Of a stretch of 64,000 nt of DNA, positions 36,031 through 50,833 are shown one piece after another. The position numbers and the translations under genes were made by a program. Source of the stretch: Myoxocephalus aenaeus (taxonomy: Eukaryota; Chordata; Actinopteri; Perciformes; Cottidae); assembly GCA_038501785.1 (NCBI GenBank), contig JBAMJR010000051.1:4432501-4496500 (forward strand), read 5' to 3'. Below the pieces are notes generated by a model that did no database searches, was not told the DNA's origin, and saw nothing but the letters and a program-made list of their open reading frames with translations. Position 1 is the first letter of the stretch. Every line of letters starts with the position of its first letter.

Positions 36031-36429
36031 TAGGCAATACTTTGCAATGAAAGACATGACATTTTTAGCAAACATGACTTAAGCAATACCTTTATTTCAA
36101 ATGGAACTTGAGAAACCATGATTATGTTACTACAAAAGGGCTTTTGTGCAACCATGTGTTCATTATTACTAACATAATTGTGAGCTACTCCGTTAATCCA
36201 TATAAGATTGTGACTATTGCTGATGGATGTTAATAAAAAAATGTGGGCATCTCACCACCACCAATTTTTAACCGGATATACAAAGACAAAAAAGATAAAA
36301 TTAAACAAACAAATATTACAGAACAAACAAGGTGCTGTCCATAAATTAAAAAGCCGACATGAGCTTTTTTCATTTTGTAAAGTATTTTAACTAATTATTT
36401 AATTAATTTGTTGAAGGTTATTTCTCAGG

Positions 36430-36530
36430 GCAGCACACTGATCCTTAATCACTAAGGATGGGTTAAATGCAGAGAATAATTTCCCCAAGGGGATTAATAA
36501 AGGATACTTTCTTCTTCTTCTTCTTCTTCA
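36430..36530 (+). mobile_element. SINE tail fragment ending in (TTC)n
   Basis: CAGCACACTGATCC, then GGGTTAAATGCAGAG, AATTTCCCCAAGGGGATTAA and a (TTC)n run. It shares the TGGGTTAAATGCAGAG motif with the minus-strand SINE at 9010-9290. Confidence 0.55.
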
Positions 36531-36779
36531 TATATGAATATCCTATTCTGAATCTTATTTTTTTTTTAAAGTAAAGTTTTTTTTTTTTTAAGAAACCATT
36601 TAAATAATTTATTGCGGATGATCCATAATATAAATGCCGTTACTCTATTCACAAGCGAATATGTACTAAGAATGTAATCCTTGTCTTTGGCGCCAGAGAG
36701 CAGCATAACGCGTTTTTTTATTTTACTTGACGTTTGTCCCTTCTGACTTGCTGTAGTTGCCGGGTGTTGGAGGTCGGGT

Positions 36780-37080
36780 CTGCCCATCTACTGCGAAATG
36801 CTATGCAAGCGCCGAAAAGAGTGTGATTAACATGAAATTACAGCGACATGTGCCACAAACTACTGTTTAAATAACATTTATTCCGGAGCTGATTCGTCCC
36901 ACGTTGAGTAGAAGCGCGTGGAAACCTCGCAGCAGCGCCTAAAACTGTCCGTCCGGTTTGTCCTACAAAGATTTGACAGCGGCAGGACTTCACCGCGCAG
37001 GCCTGACGTTAAGGGGAGTTGGAGGAGGACTTAATGAGGCAATAAAGACTGTCCTATTTTAGCGGGAAGCAAGATAAAAC
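36780..37080 (+). promoter_or_regulatory. rhot1: Probable rhot1 promoter / 5' UTR
   Basis: This stretch is more G+C and CpG rich than its surroundings and runs directly into the rhot1 ATG exon. No TATA box or firm start site was identified. Confidence 0.4.
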
Positions 37081-39368
37081 ATGAGGAAGGACGTGAGGAT
37101 ACTACTTGTGGGGGAACGTAAGTAGCGAGTGTCTTTAATCCCGAAGCGGTTAAATGCTTTATGAGCCAGCTAGCATGCTAGTGGGGAGCTAGCAGCTACA
37201 GCTAGCAGGTGAACCCTGTGAATCCAACAATGTACTCAGAGCTGGATTATATGAGCAGTGAGGGGCTGGGAAAGTCAATATTCAATAACAAATATCGAGG
37301 GGTTTGATTTCTGTCTGGTGTTCATAGTAGCTCATGCTGCATGAGTGTTAATCACGAGTGTTTCCATGTACTTCCATGTACTTCCATGTCTGTATACTCG
37401 ACATTACTCCTCATGACCAGATATAATCTGAGGAAGAGGCTGTGAATGCCCTCCTGTGATCAGCATTATGAAGGTGGTGTTTATTGCAGCCCTGTTGTGA
37501 TGCACTTGATTAGGTTGTACCTGAATACTTCAAATAAACTCTGTATTTGACCTGTAACAGAAATCAACAGAAAAATAGAGCAGTACAAAAATAAGATAAT
37601 TAAATTAATTTTATTCTTAAATTTGAAATGAATTATTGCTGAAACTAAGACTGAATAATAAACATATTTTGAATATTGATTAATCTGTTGATTGTCTTCT
37701 TGATAATTGTTTGGTCCGACAAATGCCAGAAAACAGAGTCACAGTTTCACAATACTATTTTCCTAAAGCCTGATGTGTTGTCTTCAAATCGCCTGATTTG
37801 TATAACCAACAGTCTAAAACCCCAAATTCATCAGTTTCCATTAGACAAAGAAAAACATTGAATACTCAAGTAGAGGCTGAAAGCAGAAAATATCTCCATT
37901 ATTTGCTGATACATTTCCTGTTAATCAACTAATTGTTCCAGCTATAGATGGCACAGAGATGCACTGTATATTAAACAGAATATGGGTAAATAATATGTAA
38001 TTACAAGATCGTGACTTTTCCCAGGACCCTGGAGTGAGGCCAGAATTTAAAAGCCAATAGATCCCAACCCAATCTAACTGTGTTTCACCTGGTCTGTTTG
38101 TTCTCTTTAAAGCTCTTTAAAGATGTGTTGTCAGTACTATTTATATTTCAGTCATGGCTATGCAGGTTGGCCTACACTGCCATGTTCGGCGAGTTGGTAC
38201 TGAGAGAGTTGCAGCCAGAATACTTGGTGTCACTGTCTTCGCCAGAGATCTTCAGTTTGTCCTTTAACTGAAACCCAAAGTTATTAGATTTACAAAAATA
38301 TAAAACAGACCACCTACTCCTAACATTTTATAAGGGAGAAACTGCTTGATAAATCACTTTGGCAATTGACAGCAATTAATTTGGAATATCAAAATAACTG
38401 TATTAAAAGGTTAATCAAGTAATAATTTCAACCCTACTGCAAATAATCCTCTAATACAAAAGGCACAGTAGGCTATGGCTGTGAAATATGTTTATGTTCA
38501 TATGAATAGTGATATTAAGATATATTATAGTAGTGGTGGATGGTTTGTTGTTGTTTTGATTGCTCTTCGCTGCTTGTTTTTTTTGTATTTTGTTCTTTTG
38601 CAGATATAAGCTGTTTCTTTGTAATTCTAAAGGGAATGTGGGGAAAACATAATGCGTAAACTTTGAGTAAATGTTGGGTTTAGAATATGTATTCCAATAA
38701 TTCTTGAATAACGTGCAACTCATTGTCCAATCTTCCTATCATGGTCTTAATTTCCGACCCTATTTTTCCACCTTGTGTTGTGGTTTTGCTCCGTGCTGGA
38801 ATTTTTGAGCGTGTTTGTTTGAGAAGCGTTGCACTTTGCGGCAGCTCGTAACTCTCTTCAGCTGCTCTTATCTAGGCCCTGTCACTTAACATACTACCCA
38901 GACGGCTCAATAGAAATTGTAGAGAGGTCACATGTCAATGACCCAGCGTCAGTAAAAGACGTGTGCAATGTCAAATTATAACAACATCTTTTTTCCCCCC
39001 TTTGCCCGTACAGCCAAGGTGGGGAAGACGTCGCTGATAATGTCTCTGGTCAGTGAGGAGTTTCCTGATGAGGTACGTATCAAAGAGGCAATAGGACGAT
39101 AAATACGGTATAAATCATCCTGGTGGCTGTTCAGTCTTTAGATTTGTTGGGACTGTTATTTGGTGAAATCAGAACCATGAGAGTAAAGAGATAAAAAACA
39201 GGACTTGTAATATCTCTTGAGGCTTCCTTGTTGTCAGAAGTTTGGACCATTGTCCTCTGTCTTCCAGGTTCCTCTTCGAGCTGAGGAGATCACCATCCCA
39301 GCCGATGTCACCCCAGAGAGGGTGCCCACACACATAGTGGACTACTCGGGTGAGCCCTCCACCTACTA

Positions 39369-39415
<47 letters not shown>

Positions 39416-42400
39416 ATTCGTACATTATGCATCTGCTTACCACGATTTGTGCTCTTATATGCCATTAGAACCATGTCTCTTCAAAAACCTTTCAACCTAA
39501 ATACATCAGACCTTTTTCATAGTTATAAACATAATTACATTTGAATCATGATAAGATGCAATTAAATAATATAATATAAATAATATTTATTCAAGTGCTT
39601 TATGTTAAAAAATAATGAAGTAATTGATAAATGTTACAATCGTAGTAGATTTTCTATTGGCCCAAAGCTAACAGTGGAAGTAATGGACACAATATGCTTG
39701 TTTCATTTGGGCAAATGGTCCCCATCTGTAGATATGCATTTTTTATTTATTATTATTTTGCGGACCCCCTCACAGAGTGGCTTTTCTTTTTTAACCACTA
39801 CTACTACTCCTACTACATATTAATAGCAATAGATAGATTTAACCGGAAGGCTTGATAACATGTAAAACACTGTACTGATGATTTTTTTTTTTTTTTTTTT
39901 TTTTTTAATACACCGTTTTAGAAGCAGAACAGTCAGACGAGCAGCTGTACCAAGAAATATCAAAGGTTGGTTTCACTTAACTCTCACTCACTCGTGCTTG
40001 TAATGTCTGTAGTCCCTGTATCAATATTTCTATTTGTCTTGACAGGCAAATGTTATCTGCATAGTTTACGCAGTCAACAACAAGAAGTCCATTGAAAAGG
40101 TGAGCAGGGTTTCTCTCAGCACAGTTAATCAAATGCATAACTGCAGGATGTCATCAGCTTAATCTGAGAACATTCATTTGTGATTCTAATGAATGTTTGT
40201 GCGGCTGCAGTGTTTGAAGTTGTGCTTTACTCCACTAGGTGACAAGCCACTGGATTCCACTCATCAATGACAGAACGGACAAGGACAGCAGGTGTGTGTT
40301 CATGTCACTTTAATAGATATGTGTTTGTGTGTTTACTGTGGGTCATGTCAGCTAGATGGTGCTGCATCGGCAAGGTTGATATCAGAGTGGCGGGAGCTAG
40401 AGATTTGGCATGAAGTTCAACTTCATACCAAGGTGATAAAAGCTAATCCGGGGTAATATGAGAACATAATGTAGTAGTACTGAGTATTTTCCTCATCGAC
40501 TCATCAGCAGACCATTTTCTTGATTAATTGTTTAATCTATAAAATGCCAGAAAATAGTGACAATTGCTCCTCACTTTAGGGTCCTTGTTTACATCATCAA
40601 ATGTCTTGTTTAGTTTAACATATATTTAGTTTAAAAACAGAAAACCATCAAATCCTCACTGGAGAGCCTGCGAGTATTTCAAGCAATATAGCGAAAATAT
40701 TGCTCTATTATCAAAATAGCTGCCTGTTATCTTTCTTTCCAACCAATTGATGAATTGACTGAACGTCGTAGCTCTATGATGCAGTGATGAATGGCTTCTC
40801 TTCAGGGTACCGTTGATCCTTGTGGGGAACAAGTCGGACCTGGTGGAACACAGCAGCATGGAGACCATCCTGCCAATCATGAATCAATACCAGGATATCG
40901 AGACCTGTGTAGAGGTAAAGGATCAACAAAAACATGCACATATAATCCTATTTCATCCATTTAGGCAGGCACTCAGTTAAATGTAAAAGAAAGCACTTAG
41001 ATGAAGCAGCGATGAATTGTCGGATGACATATTAAATCTAATCGAGTGACTGGCTGGCTGTGTGCGGGGCAGATTGGCCCCCAGCTGCTCTTGGGCTGCA
41101 CTTACACTCTGACTGAGTCATTTATAGATTTACATTGCTGAACCCGGCTCCAAGGCCACGGCCTGCTGACTGATGGACTGTGAGTGTGTTGAGAGGCCTG
41201 TGTGTCACGGAGGAAGCGGCTCTCTGCATTACTGTTTTCAAATTTCCCTCCGTCACACGTCTCGTGTCATGCCCTCCTCAGATGGATTAGTTACAAGGTT
41301 AAAAAGACGGAGACAAGGAGGACATGAGAGGAGGCACATGCAGCTGAGAGTTGGACCGATGTGTCACTCCCAGTGCTCGACCAGGTTGTGTCCTGCTTCT
41401 CCACGTTACTCACATCTCTGTCTTTCTTTATCAGTGCGAAAGATGTATTCAAGTATTTTATAAATTAGAAACTCTGCATTCAAAACATTACTTAAGTAAA
41501 AGTACCTAAGTATTGGAAACACTTAAAAAAGTAAATGTACTCATTCTGCAGCCAAAAGTTATTCTGTGGATTATTGTCAAAGATGCAGTAAACATCTATG
41601 CTGCACTTCATTATTGGATGATTTAATAATAATAATTTGATTTAACAGTACATTGTATTTAATATGCTTGTTATTTTTTTGTTTTCAAAGAGCTTCACTT
41701 TTTTTGGTAAATTGTTGAAGTAAAGTTTATTAGCTAATTTCTTAGTAAACTATTTAAATCTGCAGTTTCTTGTGGATTCCTGATAAATCTGAATCAGAAA
41801 TGTTTTATTTGGTACAGTAGGTTACAGTTGCTTAAATATAAGCATAAAGAAATATTAGAAAAATAAGACTGAAATGTAAATGATGTACAATGTACATAAT
41901 GCTACAATATATAACACAATATATGTAGAGAATTAAAATAAATAATAGAAATAAGGAATGAGAAATATAATGTGCTTCAAACATATACAATATATAACCA
42001 CAGTGTAAATAACTGTCCAGAGTGCTTGTTCACACACACGTGCTTTCTTTTCCTCAGTGCTCTGCCAAAAACCTGAAGAACATCTCTGAGCTGTTCTACT
42101 ACGCCCAGAAGGCGGTTCTCCACCCGACGGGACCCCTGTACTGCCCAGAGGAGAAGGAGGTGAGGTCTATACAGAAGACATTTCAGCGTAGAAAAAGGTC
42201 TGAAAAGGTGTCCAGCAGGACTCGGCAACGTGCAATTCAGCCGTCATTATTTAGTGCTTTCTCTACTGAGGCATGTCAAAATGCTTTCTGTGGAAAAATG
42301 TAGAGCAGTCAGGATTACACCAATGGCAGAAGTGGAAAATGGTCACTCCAACATGCCTTTTTAAATAGTGTCTTTGCCAATGTCATAAGATTCAGTGAAA

Positions 42401-45400
42401 ATACCAAACTGACATTGGAGTCTGTTAGTGGGTACGTTTTAGGCTTACCTCAAGTCAAACTCTGTGTCGAGCTCAAGCAAAAGCTCCACGATCGGCCAAC
42501 TGAGACGGCATTCATCACAGTTTTGTAGTTGGTCCTAAAAAGTAATACATCTGGAGGTTGTCTGCTTAATAATCCTCAGAAAAAGAAAAGTAAGCAAAAA
42601 ATGTCTCTCAGTCCAAAAATAGCTCTACAAAGTCGACCTTCAACGCTGCTACACAGGAGCCCAGCTGGGACCAGCCAGCCAAAGGAAAAAAATAAACATT
42701 TTGAATGTAAACTGTATAATATGAGCTACCCAACTCGCAGAACCCCCTGGCCTCACATTTACCTTTTCATAAGAATACGTTGACTGCCACAAAGCTGAAT
42801 GTTCAGTGATTTATGTTTCTTCTCTTTTACAGTTGAAGCCATCTTGCATTAAGTCTTTAACTAGAATCTTTAAAGTGTCTGACCTGGACAACGACGGCAT
42901 CCTTAATGACAACGAGCTCAACTTCTTCCAGGTAACTTTTTCCACTTTATACTAAAGATTTTTTATATTGTGGGAGTTTCCATCACTTGTAAAACGACTC
43001 GACTGGCTTAAGGTGGCAGGTGTTCACATATCTGAGACCTGAAAGACCTTTCTGAAGACACAAGTTAACGTATGGCTTGTTGTGTATGTCTACAGAGAAC
43101 CTGTTTCAATACACCGCTGGCGGCTCAGGCCTTAGAGGATGTAAAGAATGTGGTCAGGAGGAACATGCCAGATGGAGTCCAGGACAATGGACTTTCACTT
43201 AAAGGTCAGACACCCTCCGGTTTTTCTGTTTTCATAATCCTCCACATCATCACGTATCGTTCTCCATGTCCCCTCAACAATCCCTCTTCTCTGCTTATCT
43301 TTTTAATCCAGTTAGTTAATGACAATGAGTCCATCCACTCTCCTGTCTTTGGCTCTTTGTTGCAGGCTTCCTGTTCCTGCACACGCTCTTCATACAGCGA
43401 GGCCGACACGAGACCACCTGGACGGTGCTGCGGAGGTTTGGTTATGACGATGACCTGGAGCTCACACAGGAGTACCTGTTCCCCATGTAAGTGCAGACTT
43501 GCAGATGATTTGTGTTTTTATTATATTATTGTTATTTACAAGGTACAGTGGAGGCAGGAAAGAGGAAGTTGTCTGAACAGAACTTTGCTAAATCAGCTGT
43601 CTGACGGTTTTACAGTGTTGATGATACGAGGGTTTAAGATGAAGCGTTGACCAGTTCTCACTAACACCAGGTGTAAAAGCATTGCAAACTAAGACGGTCA
43701 AGTTCAGTATTTGTATGCCATCACTAACGCGTGTATCTTAATTATACGTTCAAGGCTTCTTCTGAGGACTATTTACGTTATCGTATGATTTGTAGGTTAT
43801 TTTCTTGATCAATTGCTGAACTTTTTTTGTCTATAAAATGTCAGATAATGGTGAAAGTTGGTTAATGTTTCCACGGCCCAATGAGATCTATTTAGATTGA
43901 TTATTTGATTTGAACAACTATCTAAAACCCAATTATATTCAGTTTACTATCAAAAACGATAAAGAAAATAATCAAATCCTCTCATTTGAAAAGTTGGAAC
44001 TATTTCACTAAAGCATATAATAATCATAATAATATTAAAAATCAAAATAGTTGCAGATTAATTGTATGTCGCAAAAAAACATCCTTTTACAAAATAGTTT
44101 TCCTGCCCTTTAGGATTGATTAGAGTAGCATAATTGCATCCCTCATGTTAAATGTATTAAAAGTGCACTCTGCAGGTTATTGCACCGACTTATTTTTTTC
44201 AGAGATCCCACATATTTGTCGATGCTGTTTTCAAAAAGGTGTTTAGTGTGGACATAATAGTCTCTTTGTGTTATCATTTATAGTCGTATTGATGTCGCTC
44301 TTTTGAAATGACCTCATTTTGATATCGCATATCATTTCCTCCTCTCGGTTGCTGTTGCTCTTGTTTACTGATTTGACTCTCAGCGATTCAGGCAAATTGT
44401 TTCTATCTTTGTCACTATTGAAAGCGCCTCAGTCGAAGCTGCAGAGCGCTCTGTTAAATGATTGTTTCTCTCCGTCCCTCTGTCGCAGGATAAAGATGCC
44501 CCCAGACTGCACCACAGAGCTCAACCACAACGCTTACCTCTTCCTCCAGAGTGTCTTTGACAAACACGACAAAGTGAGTGGGTAGATGTGTTGAAGGATG
44601 AGAAATGAATTTAGCTACCTTTTTTTTTTTTTTTGGCATTTTTCTGCAAAATGTGTTTATAAAATATATTCTGTGTCTCTGTTTTTATGCATTTGACCAT
44701 TCGTGAGTCAATATTTTTGCGCTCTGTGTGATCCAGGACAGAGATTGTGCGCTGTCGCCGGAGGAGGTGAAGGACTTGTTCAAAGTGTTTCCCTACATGC
44801 CTTGGGGTCCGGACGTCAACCACACGGTTTGCACTAACGAACAGGGATGGATCACATACCAGGGATACCTCTCCCAGTGGACGTGAGTGTGGCACACATC
44901 TATTAATGAACACGCTCGCACACGTCTACTGCAGATACAACCTGGACACATTCTCAATACTGCATGGGCCGACATGATTATGTAGAGAACACGGATCAGT
45001 TTACAAAGTCACGCTCGTGTAAATCTCTCATGCTGTCGGACTCATTATGTTTTTCCTGTGGTAGGTTAACAACATATTTAGATGTACAGCGTAGTTTGGA
45101 GTACTTGGGTTATCTTGGCTACTCCATCATCTATGAACAGGAGTCCCAAGCTGCAGCCATCACAGGTATGAGATCTTAATTATTTTAAACTCTATTTTTG
45201 TGTTTTAAACCTGGCAGCACTGTATGTTGTTCATGGACTAATTTTTGTACAGATAAAAATACAGTATTGCTTTTAAGTACCTGTATTGCTTTGTTTTCTT
45301 TTCTTCTTCAATGATGTGTCTTGCATTTTAAATATGTACCGTACTTTTCGGGTTACAAGCCGCTACTACCTTCGGTCAGTGTCCCCGACAGCTCCCCGCT

Positions 45401-48400
45401 GTAGCCAGCTGGGGCTCCTGCTAGCGCTCCGTCACTTCCCCGCTAACTTCCGCTAGCTCCCTGAAAACCACCGAAGGTAGCGGGACCAGGCTCGACACCC
45501 GACTTGGGCAGAGGGGACGCGGGTAGTAGCAGCAGCAGTGGCCGGTAGCAGCAGTAGCGCTAGCTAGCAGCGCTACTAGCAGCGCTATCTAGCAGCGCTA
45601 CTAGCTTGCTACAGCGGGGACACTGATCAGCCGTAGGAGCGGCTTATAACCCGAAAAGTACGGTATTTGAATGTTAAAAGTTGAATGCAAAAGAAATGCA
45701 TGGATTTTACAGCGCGTGGCCGTCGATCATGTTTATTCTTGTTTGTGAAAAATATGCCTTCCCTCGTTTTGTCAGTGACGCGTAACAAGCGCATCGATCT
45801 GCAGAAGAAACAGACCCAGCGCAGCGTCTTCCGCTGCAACGTCTTGGGGGACAGAGGCAGCGGGAAGAGCGGCTTCCTCCAAGCGTTCCTGGGCAAGAAC
45901 CTGCAGGTCAGTGGAAATCATGGCTGAAAAGTCCCTCTTTTAAACCAGTGTTTTATGCAGTTTGTCCCGCTGGACGCACTCGGTTTCAGAGTTTTTTTCT
46001 AAACATGTAAATAGTCTTGATGGGTGTCTGTTATTGACCTTGTTTGTTGTCCACCACAGGGACAGAGGCGGATTAGAGAAGACCACAAGTCCTTCTACGC
46101 CATCAGCACCACCTACGTTTATGGTCAGGAGAAGTACCTGCTGGTAAGAACTATTTACTCATCATTGGATTACTGTTCCATAATGTGTATTACACTTCAG
46201 TGTATCAGTATTAATACTCTGTAACACTTTAATCGCTCCATCTGCACTCTGTCTCCTCGTCTGCACGCTTCCAGCTCCACGAGGTGATGCCAGATTTTGA
46301 CTTCCTGTCAGAGGCGGACCTAGCCTGTGATGTGGTCTGCCTGGTGTATGACATCAACAATCCCCGCTCTTTTGAATACTGCGCCAAAGTGTACAAGGTA
46401 CGTGTGCTGATCAGATTCGCCGAGGCTTGTGGGTCCTACTGCGTACGGGCTAACTAGTAACATTCAACGGTTGTGTTTGACAGCAATACTTCATAGATAG
46501 CAAGACGCCGTGCGTGGTGATCGCGGCCAAGTCGGACATGCACGAAGTACGGCAGCACTACAGTCTCTCGCCGCACGAGTTCTGCCGTAAGCACAAGCTC
46601 CACCCGCCCCAGCCGTTCACGTGCAGCATGACCGACGCACCCAGCAAAGACATCTACACGAGACTCACCACCATGGCCATGTATCCGTGAGTATTACACC
46701 TCTCAGTGGTCTCCTATAGTTAACCCTTTACACCTCTGAGTGAACCATGCCCATCTGCACCTGTGTGTGCGTCTAATCCATGTCAATGCTGTGTAAACTT
46801 CTTTATTCTGCTAAATAAGTTTAATGCTGGTCTTGAATCAGTGCTTGAATTTTAGACTCCTCCAGTTGCTTCAGACAGTAGATGAGGACTTTGGTTTCCT
46901 TCACTACCATCAGCACATTAAATGCATATTCTGGGTCTCTTGTGCTCCCTTTTAGGTTAGTGTTGTGTGTGCGCGCAATAATGCAATCCCTGCCTGAAAT
47001 TCTTTGAGGTCAATCCTATAACCTTATGAAACCTACAGTGTCTTAACTCCTCAAAGCTTCCTGATCAGATTACTCAATGAGACATGACCACTTAATCTCA
47101 TTTAGGTCAAAAATGGTATTGTCTACATTAAAATGAAAGCATTAGAACTGCTGCACTCTCGAGCATGGCTTTTAATAAGGCTCAAGGATTTCTGCCTCAA
47201 ACAGTGAATAGATGATTCAGAAACTGGTTATTTAAAGGCACATTGTGTAGGGTTTAGGGGGATTTATTTGGGATATATTATGTTTTCCATAGTTTATAAT
47301 TGTAGTGTGTGTATTTGGGAGCAGGTCCTCTTCACGATGTTGCATCGCCATGTTTCTCCAGTAGCCCAGAATGGACGAACCAAACACACTTTGCGTTTTT
47401 ACGTTAACTGAAGGCCACTGTAGTTCTGACACGCTGTGAAAGGGAGGGGTGAGCGGACGTCACCACTAGATGTCACTAAATCCTACACACTGCTCCTTAA
47501 GATGTTAACCCAGCACAGGACTTCAATCCTGAAGTGCTTTTTGTTCTTAGTGGTGGTTTGATACTTTGTGTTCTAAAGGTGTTTTTTAAACTGTTGGGCG
47601 AAATTGATCCCAGAAATGTTCCAGTACTCGGAACCCAAAAATTACGGAATTTTGGAGCTTTTGCATTTTGTTTTTTATTCGCCTTATTTAACCCTGAGGA
47701 TTTCTTACTTTTTAAGTAAGAAATCCTTTAAGTTTTTAAGTTTACTGTGTTATGAGATAAAGAAGTGAAGGTAAATGGCAGCAGTTCAGGTTTCAGCTCA
47801 GAAGTCTGTATTATTAGTGTGGATTTTGCCTCCTTCTCCCTCCGTGTGTTGTTTGGTACATGTTGTGTGTACATGTTGTCTTTCTGTGTGGTAAATACAC
47901 GCATTTTTGTGTGTCTTTCCGCAGCCATGCCCGTCTCCGCTGCATGTGCGCCTCCAACAGGTGCACATACTGCCTGTGTCAGAACCTCCTCAAGTTGGAG
48001 CTGCTGCGCAATATTAAGGCCCAACTCCGCAGGGTCATGTTCAACAGGTTCATACATAGAATAAGCTCTAGTGTTGTAACATAGACTCCTTCCTCCTCTC
48101 TGTCTCCCACTCTCGGGTCTGACCTCCAGGCTGGGCCACAGAGAGGCTCCTTTTTTACCCAAGCTCTCTAACACTGTGATGGTGACTCTCCTGGGCTCAG
48201 GTTTACGCTGCATATCCACTTCAGGAAAAAAGGGACTTTAAAAGTAGCGATGCCTTGTGACAAAGCATGTTGTTTAGATTGATAATATAGATTTCCTTTT
48301 GTGAATTATATAATAATGTGGTGATTGCTTTTGGAGAAATTCAACCTTTGCTTCGTTGTGTTAGCACATAGCAGTCATCCGTAGGGTTTCACTGATTTTG

Positions 48401-50750
48401 CTCAGCTTTACCAAAGCAAGGTGACGCTAGTTGACAAAGAGCCATCTTTGGTTTTATAGTTCAAAGTTATTCTCTCAAACCAAAAGATCAACCATTGGTC
48501 CAAGACATTATGCTTTCAAACTGACTAGCAAATTAAATCAGAACTTGAATATAATTTAGTATGATATGTTCTTTGTTGTCCTGTATACAGATGTATATTT
48601 TATTTCACATTCACTGACTCTAGACATAGTGGGTAGGTTCACTGATCAAACACTGTCGTCCACGGCAACAGGATAGCTTCGCTGCTTCTCTTAGCGCAGG
48701 AGAAATGCTCTTAGCTGGGAACTTTGAGCGCCGGAGGAATCCTAGATGGATACTAGTGAGCTCAGAATTCATTCATTCTTTTTGACATGTGCCTAAAACC
48801 CGTTGGTCACGTGAGGTGTTTTGGTCTCTGCTCCAGCTCCAGCCGGCCCACCCGCTCTCTGCACAGTGTGACACAGCGAAGTGTGACCGCGCTGTGCCAG
48901 CTAACGCACAACCTGCTAGCCAGGGAGGTGACGTGTGGGGAATCCGTGTGGAAAATGCATGATGCCGTTTGCTTGTGCAGTGCAAATTAACTGCTAATAC
49001 TAACCCCCAAATAAAAACACAAATATGTTGTTAAATTGAAAAACAGAGGTGTATGTATGTATGTATGTGTGTGTGTGTATATATATATATATATTTACAC
49101 GTTATAACTATAATGAACCATATGATGTTCAGCTAGTTAATCATTCTGGAAAAATATCACATCCTGTTATGAAAAGTAAGTACAAATAAATGAGGGATTT
49201 AAGGTGTCAATATTGACAATTAAATGGGATGAACCTATGACGACTTTCTTAAGAGATGCTTGCTGCTTCCTGTCCTGCAGTGGATATGCAAACTAAACGG
49301 GCACATATTTGCACAGAGAATGAGAAACCAGCCATGCTTTAGTTTGTGCTTCAGTCAAACTGAAAATGTCATCGATGTCTGCATGTTTTGATATGTGATT
49401 TCTTTGCAATCACATACAAGTACTGAAATTCTTAATTTTCTTTGTCACCAACCATAACTCATCTATGATGTTTTCAGTCTCCCATTGTCTTCATTTCCAT
49501 TCTTAACACTGAAGTCTAAACCTACAGGAGACGCTTTATTTTGAAAAGGACCATTGTTTAAATCAATTATTATAATAACAACTGCTGTTCACTTGTTCTC
49601 CTTTGGGTTCAGACTTCCTAAATGTAACAGGCTGATGTTTAAAATCAAAAAGTGTTTCTTTGATGTTTAATTTGATTGTACTGTTCCAATCACCCTGTTA
49701 TTTCATCCTGTTTTTCCTGTCTTGTATTTCCTGTCTTTGTGTCTTTCCTTCGACTCCATAGGTGTTCAAACACATGTTTTTGGCTGCCCATCTTCCTCTT
49801 CCTCTTGCACGTGTTCACTCTCTGCTAATCTGTTTAACTGTTCTGTTGCATGGCTCGCCTGTCCTCTGCCTCCCTGGATAACCAACGGCATGCCTCGGTC
49901 ACTCGTCTGTCCATCGCTACATTATTGAGAGCTTGGTGTTTTTAATTAAATAGAGGAGGGGGGGGTTCTTGAACCACAGGGTTTGAATGGCTGTTTTTCA
50001 GCGGTGGCACAACACGAGGTCTCTTGTTGGCCGTCCATGGACCCGGCAGAGCTGCTCACTGTAACGTTGCATCCAGCACTCACCCTTTGTCTTGATACTG
50101 TGTTTAATCTCTGGGAGGTGTCAGCACTATTAATAGCATGACATGTAATGAGCAAGCGGCCGACACACCACATTGAATGCCCAACGTGTTTCCTGAAAAG
50201 TGGGTTGATTGACTGACTGGGAAGTCGTCGTGCATTGTGCAATATTGAAATCTTCATAGGTCTCAGAAATTTTAAGTAAATAGTAAATTGTGAGAGGGTA
50301 CTAAATAAACTTCATGCAGAGGAAAGACAACATGTTTTAGTCTCTAATAGTTTATTTTTGTTCGCTCTTTAACTTGTTATCAATCCAAAAAATCCAGTAT
50401 ATGATTAGTGCCATAAAATGACTGTAAAATGTGTCAGCAGCAGAGAAAGTAGAAACTGACTCTGAATGATGACAAATTGGAGATGAACTATATTTCCAAA
50501 GAAACTCGACGAGATTCATGGTGAATATTTTCTGTGTGTGTGTGGAGGGGCCATTATTGTCATTGTTTGAAGTGTGCGGTGATGTTTGACCAGGTGTGCA
50601 GTTATGATTGAGCTTGTGCTTTTAGGGTTTGGTGAGGATCTAAGGTCCCTTGGTAGAGCTGAGTGATATGGATCAGATCAGATTTCACCCCGTATTATTT
50701 AACTTTCTTACTAATATTAATGAAGATATACTGCAGTACATTTATAGATA

Positions 50751-50833
<83 letters not shown>

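Larger units (their letters stand above)
35410..36780. other. adap2 3' UTR and intergenic DNA with repeats
   Basis: The stretch after the adap2 stop includes the AATAAA at 35847. It is followed by a TTTATTAATCCTGAAGGGGA retroposon-tail motif (about 35938), a (TAA)n microsatellite and a SINE tail. No coding exon was found. Confidence 0.6.

Noticed and set aside
47728..48219. 163-codon minus-strand open frame around the rhot1 cassette exon
   Set aside because: It overlaps the conserved sense exon and shows no family resemblance.
48837..48932. Possible second rhot1 cassette exon (96 bp, 32 codons, in phase after a TGCTCCAG acceptor)
   Set aside because: The length matches the second human insert, but the encoded residues do not resemble it. 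The in-phase donor (GAC|GTGTGG) is poor, while the better donor five bases earlier breaks the frame. It also lies after, not before, the 41-codon exon.
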